From Affinirhizobium lemnae (GTDB lineage: Bacteria; Pseudomonadota; Alphaproteobacteria; Rhizobiales; Rhizobiaceae), in the NCBI RefSeq assembly GCF_022968395.1, contig NZ_JALJQZ010000022.1, positions 1 to 64,000 on the forward strand: a DNA stretch of 64,000 nt, read 5' to 3'. Of the stretch, positions 8,666 through 18,111 are shown one piece after another. The number at the start of each line of letters is the position of its first letter. Within the stretch, counting starts at the first letter, position 1. Below the pieces are notes generated by a model that was not told the DNA's origin, made no database searches, and worked only from the letters and a program-made list of their open reading frames with translations. Both the position numbers and the translations under genes were made by a program.

Positions 8666-9844
8666 TCAGGCAGCAGCCCTTGCAAGATCTGCCTTCTGGG
8701 TCTGGAAGGCCCAGGTCAGCCAAGGCATCACGGCCTGCATGTCAGCTGTATCGATGGTCGCACCGGCCCAGATGCGAAGGCCGGACGGCGCATCGCGATA
8801 AGCGCCGATATCAAGCGCAACATTTTCCTTTTCGAGAAGGGCAACAATACCTTTCGCAAAGGCAGCCTGTCCGTCCGCATCCAGCGCAAGTACGTCCGGA
8901 TCAACGATCTTCAGGCAGACGGAGGTATTGGAGCGCGTGGCTGGATCGACTGCGAGATTGGCGATCCAGTCATTGGCTTCGACGAAATCGAAAATGACCT
9001 TGGCATTGGCATCGGCGCGCGCCATCAAGCCGTCAAGACCGCCAACAGACTTTGCCCAGTTCAGCGCATCGATATAATCTTCCACGCAGAGCATCGAAGG
9101 CGTGTTAATGGTTTCACCGACGAAAATGCCTTCGATGAGCTTACCGCCAGACGTCATGCGGAAAATCTTCGGCAGAGGCCAGGCCGGAACGTAGGTGATG
9201 AGACGCTCGACAGCACGGGGCGACAGGATGATCACACCGTGGCCGCCCTCGCCGCCCAAAACCTTCTGCCAGGAGAAGGTTACGACATCGAGCTTGCCGA
9301 AATCGAGGTTTTGCGCGAAAGCGGCAGAGGTCGCATCGCAGATCGTCAGACCCTTGCGGTCAGCTGGGATGAAATCCGCATTCGGAACACGAACGCCAGA
9401 GGTGGTGCCGTTCCAGGTGAAGACGACGTCACGGTCGAAATCGACCTGCGTCAGATCCGGCAGGAGGCCGTAATCGGCGTTGAACTTGCGAACATCGCTG
9501 AGCTTCAGCTGCTTGACGACATCCGTCACCCAACCAGCGCCAAAGCTTTCCCAAGATAGCATATCGACGCCACGCTCGCCGAGCAGCGACCACATGGCCA
9601 TCTCAACAGCGCCGGTGTCGGACGCAGGAACAATGCCTATGCGGTAATCCGCAGGTACATTCAGAATTTGACGGGTAAGATCGATGGCCAGCTTCAACTT
9701 ATTCTTGCCAACCTTAGCGCGGTGCGAGCGACCGAGCGGGGCATCAGCGAGCGCTTCAAGCGTCCAACCGGGGCGCTTCGAGCATGGGCCAGAGGAAAAA
9801 TGCGAGTTTGCCGGACGCACGGCGGGGGCGACGATATCAGCCAT
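8666..9844 (-). CDS. serC: Phosphoserine aminotransferase SerC
   Basis: 392 residues. SerC is a PLP enzyme that converts 3-phosphohydroxypyruvate and glutamate to phosphoserine. Lys194 in [14 protein letters not shown] is the expected Schiff-base lysine; [11 protein letters not shown] near the N terminus and [11 protein letters not shown] are typical of the alphaproteobacterial/archaeal-like SerC subgroup. The start at 9844 ([14 protein letters not shown]) has GGAAGGG upstream; extending further would include the leader RNA and is rejected. First gene of the serC-serA unit. Confidence 0.95.
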   Translation of the reverse strand: MADIVAPAVRPANSHFSSGPCSKRPGWTLEALADAPLGRSHRAKVGKNKLKLAIDLTRQILNVPADYRIGIVPASDTGAVEMAMWSLLGERGVDMLSWESFGAGWVTDVVKQLKLSDVRKFNADYGLLPDLTQVDFDRDVVFTWNGTTSGVRVPNADFIPADRKGLTICDATSAAFAQNLDFGKLDVVTFSWQKVLGGEGGHGVIILSPRAVERLITYVPAWPLPKIFRMTSGGKLIEGIFVGETINTPSMLCVEDYIDALNWAKSVGGLDGLMARADANAKVIFDFVEANDWIANLAVDPATRSNTSVCLKIVDPDVLALDADGQAAFAKGIVALLEKENVALDIGAYRDAPSGLRIWAGATIDTADMQAVMPWLTWAFQTQKADLARAAA

Positions 9845-9845
9845 A

Positions 9846-9905
9846 TAGATACCCTTCCAGGTAATTAGCCTCTCGTTGGGGAGAGGTGTCCCGCCGTCGT
9901 TGCTA
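9846..9905 (-). promoter_or_regulatory. serC-type leader RNA motif
   Basis: Immediately upstream of serC the minus strand reads through a CGGCGGGACACC segment into the hairpin CCTCTC-CCCAAC-GAGAGG (9886-9869), and then the Shine-Dalgarno. Position, order and hairpin agree with the serC RNA motif described in the 5' UTR of alphaproteobacterial serC-serA operons (Rfam RF00517). The match is from memory of the motif, not from a covariance search. Its ligand or mechanism is unknown. Confidence 0.6.
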
Positions 9906-10095
9906 GTGGAAGGAGGCATTGCGGTCAAGTCGTTTTTGAAACGCAAGATGTCTTTTTGGCGTAATTTTCTTCCACTTACAGGCGCGTAAACCCGGATTCA
10001 GCCGAGTGGAACAGGCACAAGCCCTTGAAGTTTGATCGATCTTCAAAGCGTCGAACGAAGCGATACAGCAGAAGAAACTTGCAGGCGTCCGCAAC

Positions 10096-10127
10096 GAAAA
10101 AAGCCGCCCACGGACTGTGGACGGCTT
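10096..10127 (-). terminator. Rho-independent terminator of the outer-membrane protein gene
   Basis: AAGCCG at 10101-10106 pairs with CGGCTT at 10122-10127, with a further 3-bp CCA/TGG extension. On the minus strand the stem is followed by TTTTTTCG, 20 bases after the stop of the gene at 10147. Confidence 0.8.
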
Positions 10128-10146
10128 CAAGAGAGATGAAGGGATC

Positions 10147-10995
10147 TTACTTGTAGACGATCGGGGCCGGTGCCGGCTCTTCAGGAACGTAAGGCGCTGC
10201 ACATCCGCCGAATGTGTAGCGAGCACCGAGGCGTGCTTCGTGAACGTCGAAGCCCTTGTCATAGCCCGGTCCGCCGTTCTGGGCGTAGCCAAACATGTCG
10301 CCACCTTCAACGCGGCGATAGCGATAGCCGATATCAGCCTTCAGGTTGCAGGTCACGTCGATCGTCGCACCGGCCATGAGCGCATAGGTAAAGCGCCAGC
10401 CGCCCTTGCCGCCATGCTCGACCGTCGTATCGCAGCCGGTGCCATTGTCAGCGCAGGAAGTGTTGCGCAGCTTGTCCCACTTCACGTAGGTGCCACCGAG
10501 ACCGGCGCCGACGTAAGGCGTGAAATAGCCATAGGTGCCGAGATCGACATAGGCGTTTGCCAACAGGCTGTAAGCGCGCATGTTGGCGATATCGCGCGAG
10601 GTGCAGGGTCCAACGCAGGCGCCGAAGTCCGCGCCGCTGCCTTTGGTGGATCCTTCGAACTTGCTCTTGGAGAGATAATCGAAGGTGACGTCTGTGCGAA
10701 GATAGTTATTAATCTGGTAACCGACACCACCGCCGACGGTGAACGCATCTCGCAGTTCGGAGCTGTGGAAGTCAACTTTCTGGCTTGGATCGTTGCCCTG
10801 ATAGAAATTTGCGCCGCGAAGGTCGTTGAAGCCGTAACCGACATCGCCGCGCAGATACCAGCCACTGGAGCTCTGTTGAACCGCAACTTCCGGAGCGTCC
10901 ATCGGAACCTCCGGCTGCGGCTGATAAAGGTCTGCGGAATGAGCCACACCTGCCGTCAGGGCCAGGACAAGTGCGCCGATCAGGGTATTCCTCAT
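10147..10995 (-). CDS. Outer-membrane beta-barrel protein (Omp25/Omp31-like)
   Basis: 282 residues. A clear signal peptide (MRNTLIGALVLALTAGVAHSA) is followed by alternating-polarity strands beginning GWYLRGDVGYGFND and ending in an aromatic-rich barrel (EARLGARYTFGGC), as in the small porin-like surface proteins of rhizobia and Brucella. A short Pro-rich tail, PYVPEEPAPAPIVYK, ends the protein. Internal cysteines (ACVGPC and NTSCADNGTGCD) could form disulfides. GGAG precedes the ATG at 10995. A perfect CtrA-type box sits 85 bases upstream and a strong terminator follows, so the gene is monocistronic. Confidence 0.85.
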   Translation of the reverse strand: MRNTLIGALVLALTAGVAHSADLYQPQPEVPMDAPEVAVQQSSSGWYLRGDVGYGFNDLRGANFYQGNDPSQKVDFHSSELRDAFTVGGGVGYQINNYLRTDVTFDYLSKSKFEGSTKGSGADFGACVGPCTSRDIANMRAYSLLANAYVDLGTYGYFTPYVGAGLGGTYVKWDKLRNTSCADNGTGCDTTVEHGGKGGWRFTYALMAGATIDVTCNLKADIGYRYRRVEGGDMFGYAQNGGPGYDKGFDVHEARLGARYTFGGCAAPYVPEEPAPAPIVYK

Positions 10996-11079
10996 GGCAT
11001 GAACTCCAAGTTCCAGTTTGCTTCGACGCGCGGCGCGGCGAGGTTGTTCTAAACTGAACCGGATCATTAACGATAAAGG

Positions 11080-11095
11080 TTAAGGAGCAATTAAG
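11080..11095 (-). promoter_or_regulatory. CtrA box upstream of the omp gene
   Basis: On the minus strand the site reads TTAA-TTGCTCC-TTAACC, a full match to the CtrA consensus TTAA-N7-TTAACC. It is 85 bases upstream of the omp start at 10995, inside the only intergenic space available for its promoter. Confidence 0.6.
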
Positions 11096-11161
11096 GATAA
11101 CGCTTCGCTAAGAGGATTGGTAAGTTTTGGATGAACGCGACCGAAGAGCGGATAAAGAAAT

Positions 11162-11185
11162 GGGCCCGCGATGTGTCGCGGGCCC
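11162..11185 (-). terminator. Terminator of glmM
   Basis: A perfect 10-bp stem GGGCCCGCGA / TCGCGGGCCC with a 4-base loop, 27 bases past the glmM stop. The minus strand continues ATTTCTTTA, a moderate T-rich tail. Confidence 0.75.
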
Positions 11186-11211
11186 CTCGTCAGCCTGCCT
11201 CGCTGCTGCAC

Positions 11212-12564
11212 TCAGGCAGCGGAACGAACGTTGGAGATAACACCGATGAGATCGTTGACGATCCGCTCAATCTGGGCGCGATCATCGCCCTCTGCCATGA
11301 CACGGATGAGTGGCTCGGTGCCGGACGGCCGAATAACCAGCCTGCCCTTTTTGCCAAGTTCAGCCTCCGCGCTCTCTATTGCCTGGCGAACAATAATATC
11401 CTCCAGAGGTTTACCCCCGGAAAAGCGAACGTTCCTGAGCAGTTGGGGAACGGGCTCGAACCGGCGGCAAACTTCGCTGACCGGCTGACCAAGACGCTTG
11501 ACTCGCGCCAGCACCTGCAACGCTGCCACAAGACCATCACCGGTCGTTCCGAAATCGGAAAGGACGATATGGCCGGATTGTTCGCCACCCACATTGAAAT
11601 TGTGGTTGCGCATATGCTCAACCACATACCGGTCACCCACCTTGGTCCGAGCCAGGTTGAGACCCTTCTTCTTCAGGAAGCGCTCCAATCCCAGGTTGGA
11701 CATGACGGTCGCAACAATCCCGCCGCCACGCAGTGTCTCGTCATCCAGCCAGCTTTCCGCGATAACGGCCATCAACTGATCGCCGTCGATGATCTGGCCG
11801 TGCTCGTCGACGATGATCACACGGTCCGCATCTCCATCAAGAGCGATACCGATATCGGCGCGCACTTCATGCACCTTTCTGCGCAAGGCGTCCGGGCTGG
11901 TGGAGCCGCAATCGAGGTTGATATTCGTGCCATTCGGTGTGTTGCCGATGGTCACGACATCCGCGCCAAGTTCCCACAGAGCCGTTGGCGCCACCTTGTA
12001 GGCGGCGCCATTGGCGCAATCGATGGCAATGCGCAGGCCATTCAGCGTCACATCGCGCGGCAGCGTGCGCTTCACGAATTCAATGTAGCGGTAGATATCG
12101 CCGTCCACGCGTTTCGCCCGCCCAATCTCGTGCGGCTTGGCGAGCTGCGCATAGATATCCTTGTCGAGCAGATCTTCGATCTCAAGCTCGAGCTCATCGG
12201 AAAGCTTGTAGCCATCTGGGCCAAACAGCTTGATGCCATTGTCCTCGAAGGGATTGTGAGACGCGGAAATCATAACGCCGATATCAGCGCGCAGCGAACG
12301 GGTCAGCATAGCGACTGCTGGTGTGGGGATCGGGCCGAGCAGGAAGACATCAAGCCCCGCAGCCGTGAAACCAGCCACCAGCGCGTTTTCCAGCATGTAG
12401 CCGGAAAGGCGCGTATCCTTACCGATCACCACCCGGTGACGGTGATTGCCACGGCGAAAAATCGTGCCCACTGCAATCCCGACCCGCATCGCCAGATCCG
12501 GCGTCATGGGAAACACATTCGATTGTCCGCGAATGCCATCGGTGCCAAAGTAACGGCGTGTCAT
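11212..12564 (-). CDS. glmM: Phosphoglucosamine mutase GlmM
   Basis: 450 residues, normal length. It converts glucosamine-6-phosphate to glucosamine-1-phosphate for UDP-GlcNAc, feeding peptidoglycan and LPS. The phosphoserine is Ser102 in ISASHNP; the metal loop DGDADR and the phosphate-binding [12 protein letters not shown] near the C terminus are intact. AAGGAG precedes the ATG. The gene lies 224 bases behind ftsH, a linkage also known from Escherichia coli, and ends in a strong terminator. Confidence 0.97.
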   Translation of the reverse strand: MTRRYFGTDGIRGQSNVFPMTPDLAMRVGIAVGTIFRRGNHRHRVVIGKDTRLSGYMLENALVAGFTAAGLDVFLLGPIPTPAVAMLTRSLRADIGVMISASHNPFEDNGIKLFGPDGYKLSDELELEIEDLLDKDIYAQLAKPHEIGRAKRVDGDIYRYIEFVKRTLPRDVTLNGLRIAIDCANGAAYKVAPTALWELGADVVTIGNTPNGTNINLDCGSTSPDALRRKVHEVRADIGIALDGDADRVIIVDEHGQIIDGDQLMAVIAESWLDDETLRGGGIVATVMSNLGLERFLKKKGLNLARTKVGDRYVVEHMRNHNFNVGGEQSGHIVLSDFGTTGDGLVAALQVLARVKRLGQPVSEVCRRFEPVPQLLRNVRFSGGKPLEDIIVRQAIESAEAELGKKGRLVIRPSGTEPLIRVMAEGDDRAQIERIVNDLIGVISNVRSAA

Positions 12565-12739
12565 GAATGCTCCTTGATGCCCTGCGCGGCATTTGCTGCG
12601 ACTTTGTGAGCTGTGGCCGTCGAACGAAAAAAGTACGGCCGCATACTGTGCTCATGCCATAGAAGTTTGGCTCGAACACATAAATTACCATCAATCTGGA
12701 TTATATAGCGTTACCAAATCATAAACCGCAGACCAAGAA

Positions 12740-12763
12740 GGGGCTGCCCTTACGGACAGCCCC
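12740..12763 (-). terminator. Terminator-like hairpin behind ftsH
   Basis: GGGGCTG at 12740-12746 pairs with CAGCCCC at 12757-12763. It lies 25 bases past the ftsH stop; the minus-strand tail (TTCTTGG) is only weakly T-rich, so read-through into glmM is possible. Confidence 0.5.
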
Positions 12764-12788
12764 CCAAATCTCGACGGATACTAAAACT

Positions 12789-14723
12789 TTAATGAGGCTG
12801 TGGTTCAAGGCCGCTTTCAGGCTCGCCGCCCTTCGGCTCATCCTTCTTGGAACCGGTCTTCGGCACAGCGGAGCCACGAGCGTTCGGGCTGTCGTCACCC
12901 ATATCCCGGGCAGGCTTCTCACCACGGATGAGCGCCTTGATCTCTTCCCCGGACAGGGTTTCATATTCCAGCAGACCTTCGGCCAGCGTGACGAACTCGT
13001 CGTGCTTCTCGGTTAGAATCCGGCGTGCCTCGGTATAGGCCTCATCGATCAGACGACGGACTTCCGTATCGATCTTCTGGGCTGTCGCTTCCGACACATT
13101 CTTCGATTGCGAAACCGAATGGCCAAGGAAGACTTCCTGCTGGTTTTCACCATAGGCAACCTGACCGAGGATGTCGGAGAAGCCCCACTGGGTTACCATG
13201 GCGCGGGCAAGCTTAGTGGCCTGCTCAATATCGGATGACGCACCAGAGGTGATGTTCTCCTTACCGAAGGTCAATTCCTCGGCAACACGGCCGCCCATCA
13301 TAATGACGAGACGCGACACCATCCACTTGTAGCTCATGGAATAGCGGTCGCCTTCCGGCAACTGCATGACCATGCCGAGCGCACGGCCACGAGGAATGAT
13401 CGTGGCCTTATGAAGAGGGTCAGCCGCCGGAACGTTGAGTGCAGTGATAGCATGACCGGCTTCGTGATAGGCAGTCAATTTCTTTTCGGCTTCGGTCATG
13501 GCAGACGAGCGGCGCTCGGCGCCCATCATGATCTTGTCCTTGGCGTCCTCGAACTCCTGCATCGTTACCAGACGCTTATTGCGGCGGGCCGCCATCAGCG
13601 CAGCTTCATTGACGAGGTTCATGAGATCGGCACCGGAGAAGCCGGGCGTTCCACGCGCAAGTGTCTTCAGATCGACATTCGGAGCCAGCGGCACGTTGCG
13701 GGCGTGAACCTTGAGGATGCGCTCGCGACCGACGATATCCGGGTTCGGCACGACCACCTGGCGGTCGAAACGGCCTGGACGCAAGAGCGCGGGGTCGAGA
13801 ACGTCCGGGCGGTTTGTCGCGGCGATCAGGATGATGCCTTCATTTGCCTCGAAGCCGTCCATCTCGACCAGCAGCTGGTTGAGCGTCTGTTCGCGCTCGT
13901 CGTTACCGCCGCCGAGGCCCGCACCACGATGGCGACCCACCGCGTCGATTTCGTCGATAAAGATAATGCAAGGCGCATTCTTCTTAGCCTGATCGAACAT
14001 GTCGCGGACACGACTTGCGCCCACGCCAACGAACATTTCCACGAAGTCGGAGCCCGAAATCGTAAAGAATGGCACATTGGCTTCACCGGCAATGGCGCGC
14101 GCCAGGAGCGTTTTACCGGTTCCCGGAGGACCGACGAGAAGAACACCGCGGGGAATACGGCCACCCAGACGCTGGAATTTTTGCGGATCGCGCAAGAACT
14201 CGACAATTTCTTCCAGATCGGACTTGGCTTCGTCCACGCCTGCCACGTCTTCGAATGTCACCCGGCCATGCGCTTCGGTCAAAAGCTTTGCCTTAGACTT
14301 TCCAAAGCCCATGGCGCCGCGCGAACCACCCTGCATCTGGCGCATAAAGAACAGCCAGACGCCGAGGATCAGCAGCATCGGCAGAAGCGTGCCGATATAG
14401 CTGAGGAAGCCGGACGAGCCATCCGATTCCGGGCGCGCCACGATCGTCACGTTCTTGGCCTGCAAGCGGTCGATCAGTGTGTCATCGATCACGGGCGAAT
14501 AGGTCTGGAAACCGGTTCCGCTCTCGGTATAGGTTCCGAGCACACGATTGCCGGTCACTACCACGTCACGCACGCGCCCTGCATCCACATCTCGAAGAAA
14601 CTGCGAATACGGCACTTCCCGCGAACTCGTCTGAGTCGGCGAGGTCTGGAACATGCTGAACAGCGCGATCAGCAACAGGGCTATGATCGCCCAGAGGGCG
14701 AAATTACGAAAGTTTGGGTTCAT
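12789..14723 (-). CDS. ftsH: ATP-dependent zinc metalloprotease FtsH
   Basis: 644 residues. FtsH is a hexameric inner-membrane AAA+ protease that degrades misfolded membrane proteins and regulators such as sigma-32 and LpxC. Two membrane spans (about 4-22 and 105-125) flank a periplasmic domain. Walker A GPPGTGKT is at 198-205, Walker B is [11 protein letters not shown], the SRH contains [18 protein letters not shown], and the zinc site HEAGH is at 420-424. The C-terminal tail is Pro/Lys-rich. The ATG at 14723 has GGGGAG upstream. A sigma-32-like promoter lies between it and tilS. Confidence 0.97.
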   Translation of the reverse strand: MNPNFRNFALWAIIALLLIALFSMFQTSPTQTSSREVPYSQFLRDVDAGRVRDVVVTGNRVLGTYTESGTGFQTYSPVIDDTLIDRLQAKNVTIVARPESDGSSGFLSYIGTLLPMLLILGVWLFFMRQMQGGSRGAMGFGKSKAKLLTEAHGRVTFEDVAGVDEAKSDLEEIVEFLRDPQKFQRLGGRIPRGVLLVGPPGTGKTLLARAIAGEANVPFFTISGSDFVEMFVGVGASRVRDMFDQAKKNAPCIIFIDEIDAVGRHRGAGLGGGNDEREQTLNQLLVEMDGFEANEGIILIAATNRPDVLDPALLRPGRFDRQVVVPNPDIVGRERILKVHARNVPLAPNVDLKTLARGTPGFSGADLMNLVNEAALMAARRNKRLVTMQEFEDAKDKIMMGAERRSSAMTEAEKKLTAYHEAGHAITALNVPAADPLHKATIIPRGRALGMVMQLPEGDRYSMSYKWMVSRLVIMMGGRVAEELTFGKENITSGASSDIEQATKLARAMVTQWGFSDILGQVAYGENQQEVFLGHSVSQSKNVSEATAQKIDTEVRRLIDEAYTEARRILTEKHDEFVTLAEGLLEYETLSGEEIKALIRGEKPARDMGDDSPNARGSAVPKTGSKKDEPKGGEPESGLEPQPH

Positions 14724-14778
14724 CGAACTCCCCGGACATTGACAGCCTGCTTTAAGCCAACTGCCTTTCTTGGTCCTT

Positions 14779-14809
14779 AACATAGGTTCCCGGCACGGCC
14801 TTGCCAAGG
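14779..14809 (-). promoter_or_regulatory. Candidate sigma-32 (RpoH) promoter of ftsH
   Basis: The minus strand carries CTTGGC, a 16-base spacer, then CCTATGTT, close to the alphaproteobacterial heat-shock promoter pattern CTTG-N16/17-CYTAT. It ends 56 bases upstream of the ftsH ATG. FtsH is a known heat-shock gene; use of this promoter is inferred. Confidence 0.5.
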
Positions 14810-14825
14810 CAAGGCGACCTCCAGA

Positions 14826-16184
14826 TCATGTTTTCCGTATCAAATCGTTAAGTGGCGGGCGGGGAATGGGCGCCAAACCCATCAATTGCGCAAGACAATC
14901 GGCCAGTCCAAGGTCGAAATCCGCAAGAAATTGCCTGAAGGGCGCAAGAACAGGCGTGATTTGCACCTGCACATCCTTGAACTCCTGCGGCACTATGACA
15001 TGGGGTAAAGACCGCCATGCTGCCCTCGAAATCAGGGTGGGTACATCAGGATAGGTCTGGGCAGCCACCTCGCCCCGCCCTGGCAGAACGGTACAGACAG
15101 CCGGAACATGAGAGACAATTTCGAAGCGTTCATCCCAGAGCTCTCGCTGCCACATGGAAATCTGCATTTCAGGGAGGTCACGGCTTTCTCGCGTCAAATA
15201 AAGGCCATTCTCCTTGTTGTAGAGAAGAACCCGCCCGAGCGTTTCGCGAAAGCTTTCGCCGCGCAAATAGCGGCTCATGATACGCTCGAAGGGTTCGCTC
15301 GCCGGCAGATGTTCCCGCCCCCCAAGAACCGCGATCAACGTGCCAATCGCATAGAACAACACCTCCGGTGGCGCCGAAAGTGCTCTGGCATCAAGCCGTA
15401 CAGCACTGGCCTGCCAGACCGTGGCAAAATCGCGAAGTAGACCAGCCGCCGCCTCCGACACCGTTCGCCGCCGGTTCTGCGCCAGATCAACAGCTATTCT
15501 CCACGCATCCGCCTTCGCATCCGACAGCCCGGCAAGGGCCAAGCGAACCCTTACCCGCTCTGAACGCTCATCTGTATTGGAAGGATCATCGATCCAGCCC
15601 ATGCCGCGACGAAGCAAAAAGTCACGGATCGCGTTGCGCCTTGTCTTGAGAAACGGTCGGAACAACCAGAACCGGCCATTGATAAGGACCGAGGACGACA
15701 TGCCGGCATCGCCACCGCGGCTCTCGCGCGGCGCCGTTCCTTCCGGCTCCCGCCGTTCCGGATCGCGTGCCTGGCGCATGGTGATGGTCTCGATCTGGTC
15801 GTCCAGGGTATGGCCAGTCACGATAGCGGTGGCCTGAAGCTCTTCGGCAATCTGACAGAGCAGTTGATAGCGCGCAATGCGGGCAGCGGAGGCGCGGCCC
15901 GACAAAGGCTTTTCACCGGTCCAGGCACGAATACGGTGTTCGACGGAAAACTGGTCGCAAAGGAGATTGACGGCCAAAGCCTCGTCGGCCGATCCTGGCC
16001 GCAGTTGATGGTCAATAGTGGCGGCCAGAATGGTGATGCCGCTTTCGTCGGGATCGCCTGCTGCCTCGCACAGCGCCGTCAGTAGGCCGGTCGAATCACT
16101 GCCGCCGGAAATGGCCACCAAAAGGCGCGCTGGCCTCTTCAACGATGCGAGAAAGAGATCGATCGCTTCGCCAGGAGACAGCAA
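14826..16184 (-). CDS. tilS: tRNA(Ile)-lysidine synthase TilS
   Basis: 452 residues from the TTG at 16184. TilS ligates lysine to C34 of tRNA-Ile2(CAT) so that it reads AUA codons; it is essential in most bacteria. The PP-loop SGGSDS is at 26-31, and GHTLDDQIET and the RP-FLKTRR-AIRDFLLRR segment are family hallmarks. The start is uncertain: the TTG has no Shine-Dalgarno, whereas upstream in-frame codons (ATT at 16205, behind CAGGGGG) would add ILSAATQ. The frame is open right back to the cpoB stop, 36 bases upstream. It closes the tol-pal-cpoB string and precedes ftsH. Confidence 0.93.
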   Translation of the reverse strand: MLSPGEAIDLFLASLKRPARLLVAISGGSDSTGLLTALCEAAGDPDESGITILAATIDHQLRPGSADEALAVNLLCDQFSVEHRIRAWTGEKPLSGRASAARIARYQLLCQIAEELQATAIVTGHTLDDQIETITMRQARDPERREPEGTAPRESRGGDAGMSSSVLINGRFWLFRPFLKTRRNAIRDFLLRRGMGWIDDPSNTDERSERVRVRLALAGLSDAKADAWRIAVDLAQNRRRTVSEAAAGLLRDFATVWQASAVRLDARALSAPPEVLFYAIGTLIAVLGGREHLPASEPFERIMSRYLRGESFRETLGRVLLYNKENGLYLTRESRDLPEMQISMWQRELWDERFEIVSHVPAVCTVLPGRGEVAAQTYPDVPTLISRAAWRSLPHVIVPQEFKDVQVQITPVLAPFRQFLADFDLGLADCLAQLMGLAPIPRPPLNDLIRKT

Positions 16185-16220
16185 TTGAGTTGCTGCAGAA
16201 AGAATAGGATCCCCCTGAAA

Positions 16221-17240
16221 TCAGCAGCTCAACCGCTTGAGCTCGCTTGCGACCTTTGTGGTCACGGGCTTGGAAGCAGATGGATAACGCTTGCCAACTT
16301 CACGCAACGTTGCACAGGCTGTGTCGCGATTATCGAGAGCGGCCAGTGACATGCCAAGCTTCAAAAGCATTTCCGGCGCCTTGGGCGACGAACCATAGGT
16401 CTGGTGTGCGTTGAGGAAGGTCTTGGCGGAATCGTTATAGCGGCCCTGGCTATACTGCGCTTCGCCCAGCCAGAAGCTCGCGTCAGCCGCGCGCGCACTC
16501 TTGGGGTAGCTCTGCAGATAGGCCGTGAATTCGGCTTCGGCGGTCTTGTAGTCGCCGGATAGGATATGGTTGTAGGCGGCGCGGTAGCTATCGCTTTCCG
16601 TACCAAGAGACGCCGTCTGGTTGGTTGGCTTTGCAGGGGCAGAACCTGTATCGACACCGGGCAAGGCTGCGGCATTGCGCGCGTTCTGATTGACGCTTGC
16701 ACCGACCTGTCTGCCGCTCTGGTCCATTTCGATGGAACCGAGGGTCGTTTCGCCAGGCGCAGTCGTCGATCGGTTCGAAGCCGGAGCGCCTGCAGATGGT
16801 CTTGCCCCCGCAGATGTCCCCGGCTGATCGATTATATTCGCGATTTCATCGTTTTTTTTTGAGCCGGCTGCCCCGGCGGCAGCAGCTGCGGCAACTGCAG
16901 GAGCAGCACCGCCCCCAATCGAACCCTTTTCCAGCTCCTGGAACCGGAATTCATTGTCAGCCTGGGTCTTGCGCATCTGCTCCTGCATCTGCAGCAGCTG
17001 GAAGCTCATTTCTTCGACGCGACCGTTCAGCTGGCGAATGGTTTCCTCCAACTGCTGGATGCGCACCGAGTCAGCAGAACTCTGGGCGAGCACCAGCGGC
17101 TGACGTGCCTGCATTTTCTGCTGGCCTGCCTGCTCGTTTTTCGCGGCATCGTTCTTGAACAGGTTTCCGAGCGTGAATGCACTCGCGTGGCTCGTCGTGG
17201 CCGCAAGCCCCAGCATCGCTGCCAGAACAAGTTTCTTCAT
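16221..17240 (-). CDS. cpoB: Cell division coordinator CpoB (YbgF)
   Basis: 339 residues. CpoB is a periplasmic Tol-Pal partner that links outer-membrane constriction to peptidoglycan synthesis. A signal peptide (MKKLVLAAMLGLAATTSHASA) is followed by an N-terminal trimerising coiled coil (VRIQQLEETIRQLNGRVEEM), an Ala/Ser/Thr-rich linker and a C-terminal TPR domain from SYRAAYNHILSGDYKTAEAE. A run of nine A in the coding strand encodes part of SKKND at the linker. AGGACGGA precedes the ATG. pal lies upstream but is separated from it by a strong terminator. Confidence 0.93.
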   Translation of the reverse strand: MKKLVLAAMLGLAATTSHASAFTLGNLFKNDAAKNEQAGQQKMQARQPLVLAQSSADSVRIQQLEETIRQLNGRVEEMSFQLLQMQEQMRKTQADNEFRFQELEKGSIGGGAAPAVAAAAAAGAAGSKKNDEIANIIDQPGTSAGARPSAGAPASNRSTTAPGETTLGSIEMDQSGRQVGASVNQNARNAAALPGVDTGSAPAKPTNQTASLGTESDSYRAAYNHILSGDYKTAEAEFTAYLQSYPKSARAADASFWLGEAQYSQGRYNDSAKTFLNAHQTYGSSPKAPEMLLKLGMSLAALDNRDTACATLREVGKRYPSASKPVTTKVASELKRLSC

Positions 17241-17378
17241 GATGTCCGTCCTGTTTTTCTAGAGGGTATGCACCCCATGGCGCAGCCCCGACGTTTTCGA
17301 ATTCCAGACAAAACAATCCAAGCTGGCCCCGTTGCTTGCAGGTAAACCCGCAACTTCGGCTAAACTATGGAGATTACG

Positions 17379-17400
17379 AAAAAGGCGGCTGACGCCGCCT
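17379..17400 (-). terminator. Rho-independent terminator of pal
   Basis: AGGCGGC-TGAC-GCCGCCT forms a 7-bp GC stem with a 4-base loop; on the minus strand it continues TTTTTC. It stands 24 bases beyond the pal stop and separates pal from cpoB, which would then need its own promoter or read-through. Confidence 0.8.
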
Positions 17401-17423
17401 CCTCCGCGCCATCATGGCATCGA

Positions 17424-17963
17424 CTACATTCCGGCACCGCCGAGAACAGTGACTGCACGGCGGTTCTGAGACCAGCAGGAGATGTCGTCGCAAACCGCGA
17501 CCGGGCGTTCCTTGCCGTAGGAAATTGTCTTCATGCGGTTGGCCGGAACGCCGCGCGAAGCAAGATAGTCGCGCGTTGCAGCGGCACGGCGTGCGCCGAG
17601 AGCAAGGTTGTACTCGCGCGTGCCACGTTCGTCGGCATGACCTTCGATCGTGATGGCATAGCGCGGATAGCGCTGCAGCCACTGTGCCTGACGGTCCAGC
17701 GTCTGCTGGGCGTCTGCGCGGATCGACGTGGAGTCGGTATCGAAGAAGATTCGGTCGCCGACATTGACGGTAAAGTCCTGGCTGGAGCCCGGCGTTGCCG
17801 CACCTGCGCCACCGGCACCAAGGCCCAGTTCGCCGGCGCTGTTCGGCAGGTTCTTCTTGTTCGCGCAGCCTGCCAGAGCAAGAGCAAGCGTGAGGGCAAT
17901 GACAGCCGGGTTGCGTGCGAGGGTCTGCATACGGCTCATTGCCGGGGTATCGATGCGGCTCAT
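17424..17963 (-). CDS. pal: Peptidoglycan-associated lipoprotein Pal
   Basis: 179 residues. Pal is an outer-membrane lipoprotein that binds peptidoglycan and is pulled to the division site by TolQRAB. The signal sequence ends in a lipobox ALAGC with Cys33; an OmpA-like domain follows, with FFDTDSTSIRADAQ, the peptidoglycan-binding ITIEGHADERGTREYNLALG and NRMKTISYGKERPV. AAGGAGAG is well spaced from the ATG at 17963. It is separated from tolB by 148 bases that include a hairpin and a near-CtrA site, so it may be expressed independently of tolQRAB. Confidence 0.96.
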   Translation of the reverse strand: MSRIDTPAMSRMQTLARNPAVIALTLALALAGCANKKNLPNSAGELGLGAGGAGAATPGSSQDFTVNVGDRIFFDTDSTSIRADAQQTLDRQAQWLQRYPRYAITIEGHADERGTREYNLALGARRAAATRDYLASRGVPANRMKTISYGKERPVAVCDDISCWSQNRRAVTVLGGAGM

Positions 17964-18042
17964 AGCCGGTCTCTCCTTGATCAGAATTTTATCGTTGCCG
18001 GAATCTAACCGTTTCTGGTTAACGTACGACCAACGATCATGG

Positions 18043-18057
18043 TTAATTTTCCCCTAA
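18043..18057 (-). promoter_or_regulatory. One-mismatch CtrA-like site upstream of pal
   Basis: On the minus strand the site is TTAG-GGGAAAA-TTAACC, one base from the CtrA consensus, 80 bases upstream of the pal start. Suggestive only because perfect sites occur upstream of tolQ and other genes in this window. Confidence 0.35.
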
Positions 18058-18061
18058 ACCC

Positions 18062-18099
18062 TTTCACTGCAGCCTTTGCAAGGGCAAGCAGCAGTGAAA
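18062..18099 (-). terminator. Hairpin behind tolB
   Basis: TTTCACTGC pairs with GCAGTGAAA (9 bp) around a 20-base loop that can itself pair partly. It starts 13 bases beyond the tolB stop. There is no strong T run, so it may protect or attenuate the tolB message rather than stop it completely. Confidence 0.45.
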
Positions 18100-18111
18100 C
18101 GGCATTCACAT

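Noticed and set aside
10030..10046. Second FNR-like box upstream of serC
   Set aside because: TTGATCGATCTTCAA lacks the ATCAA half at the correct spacing.
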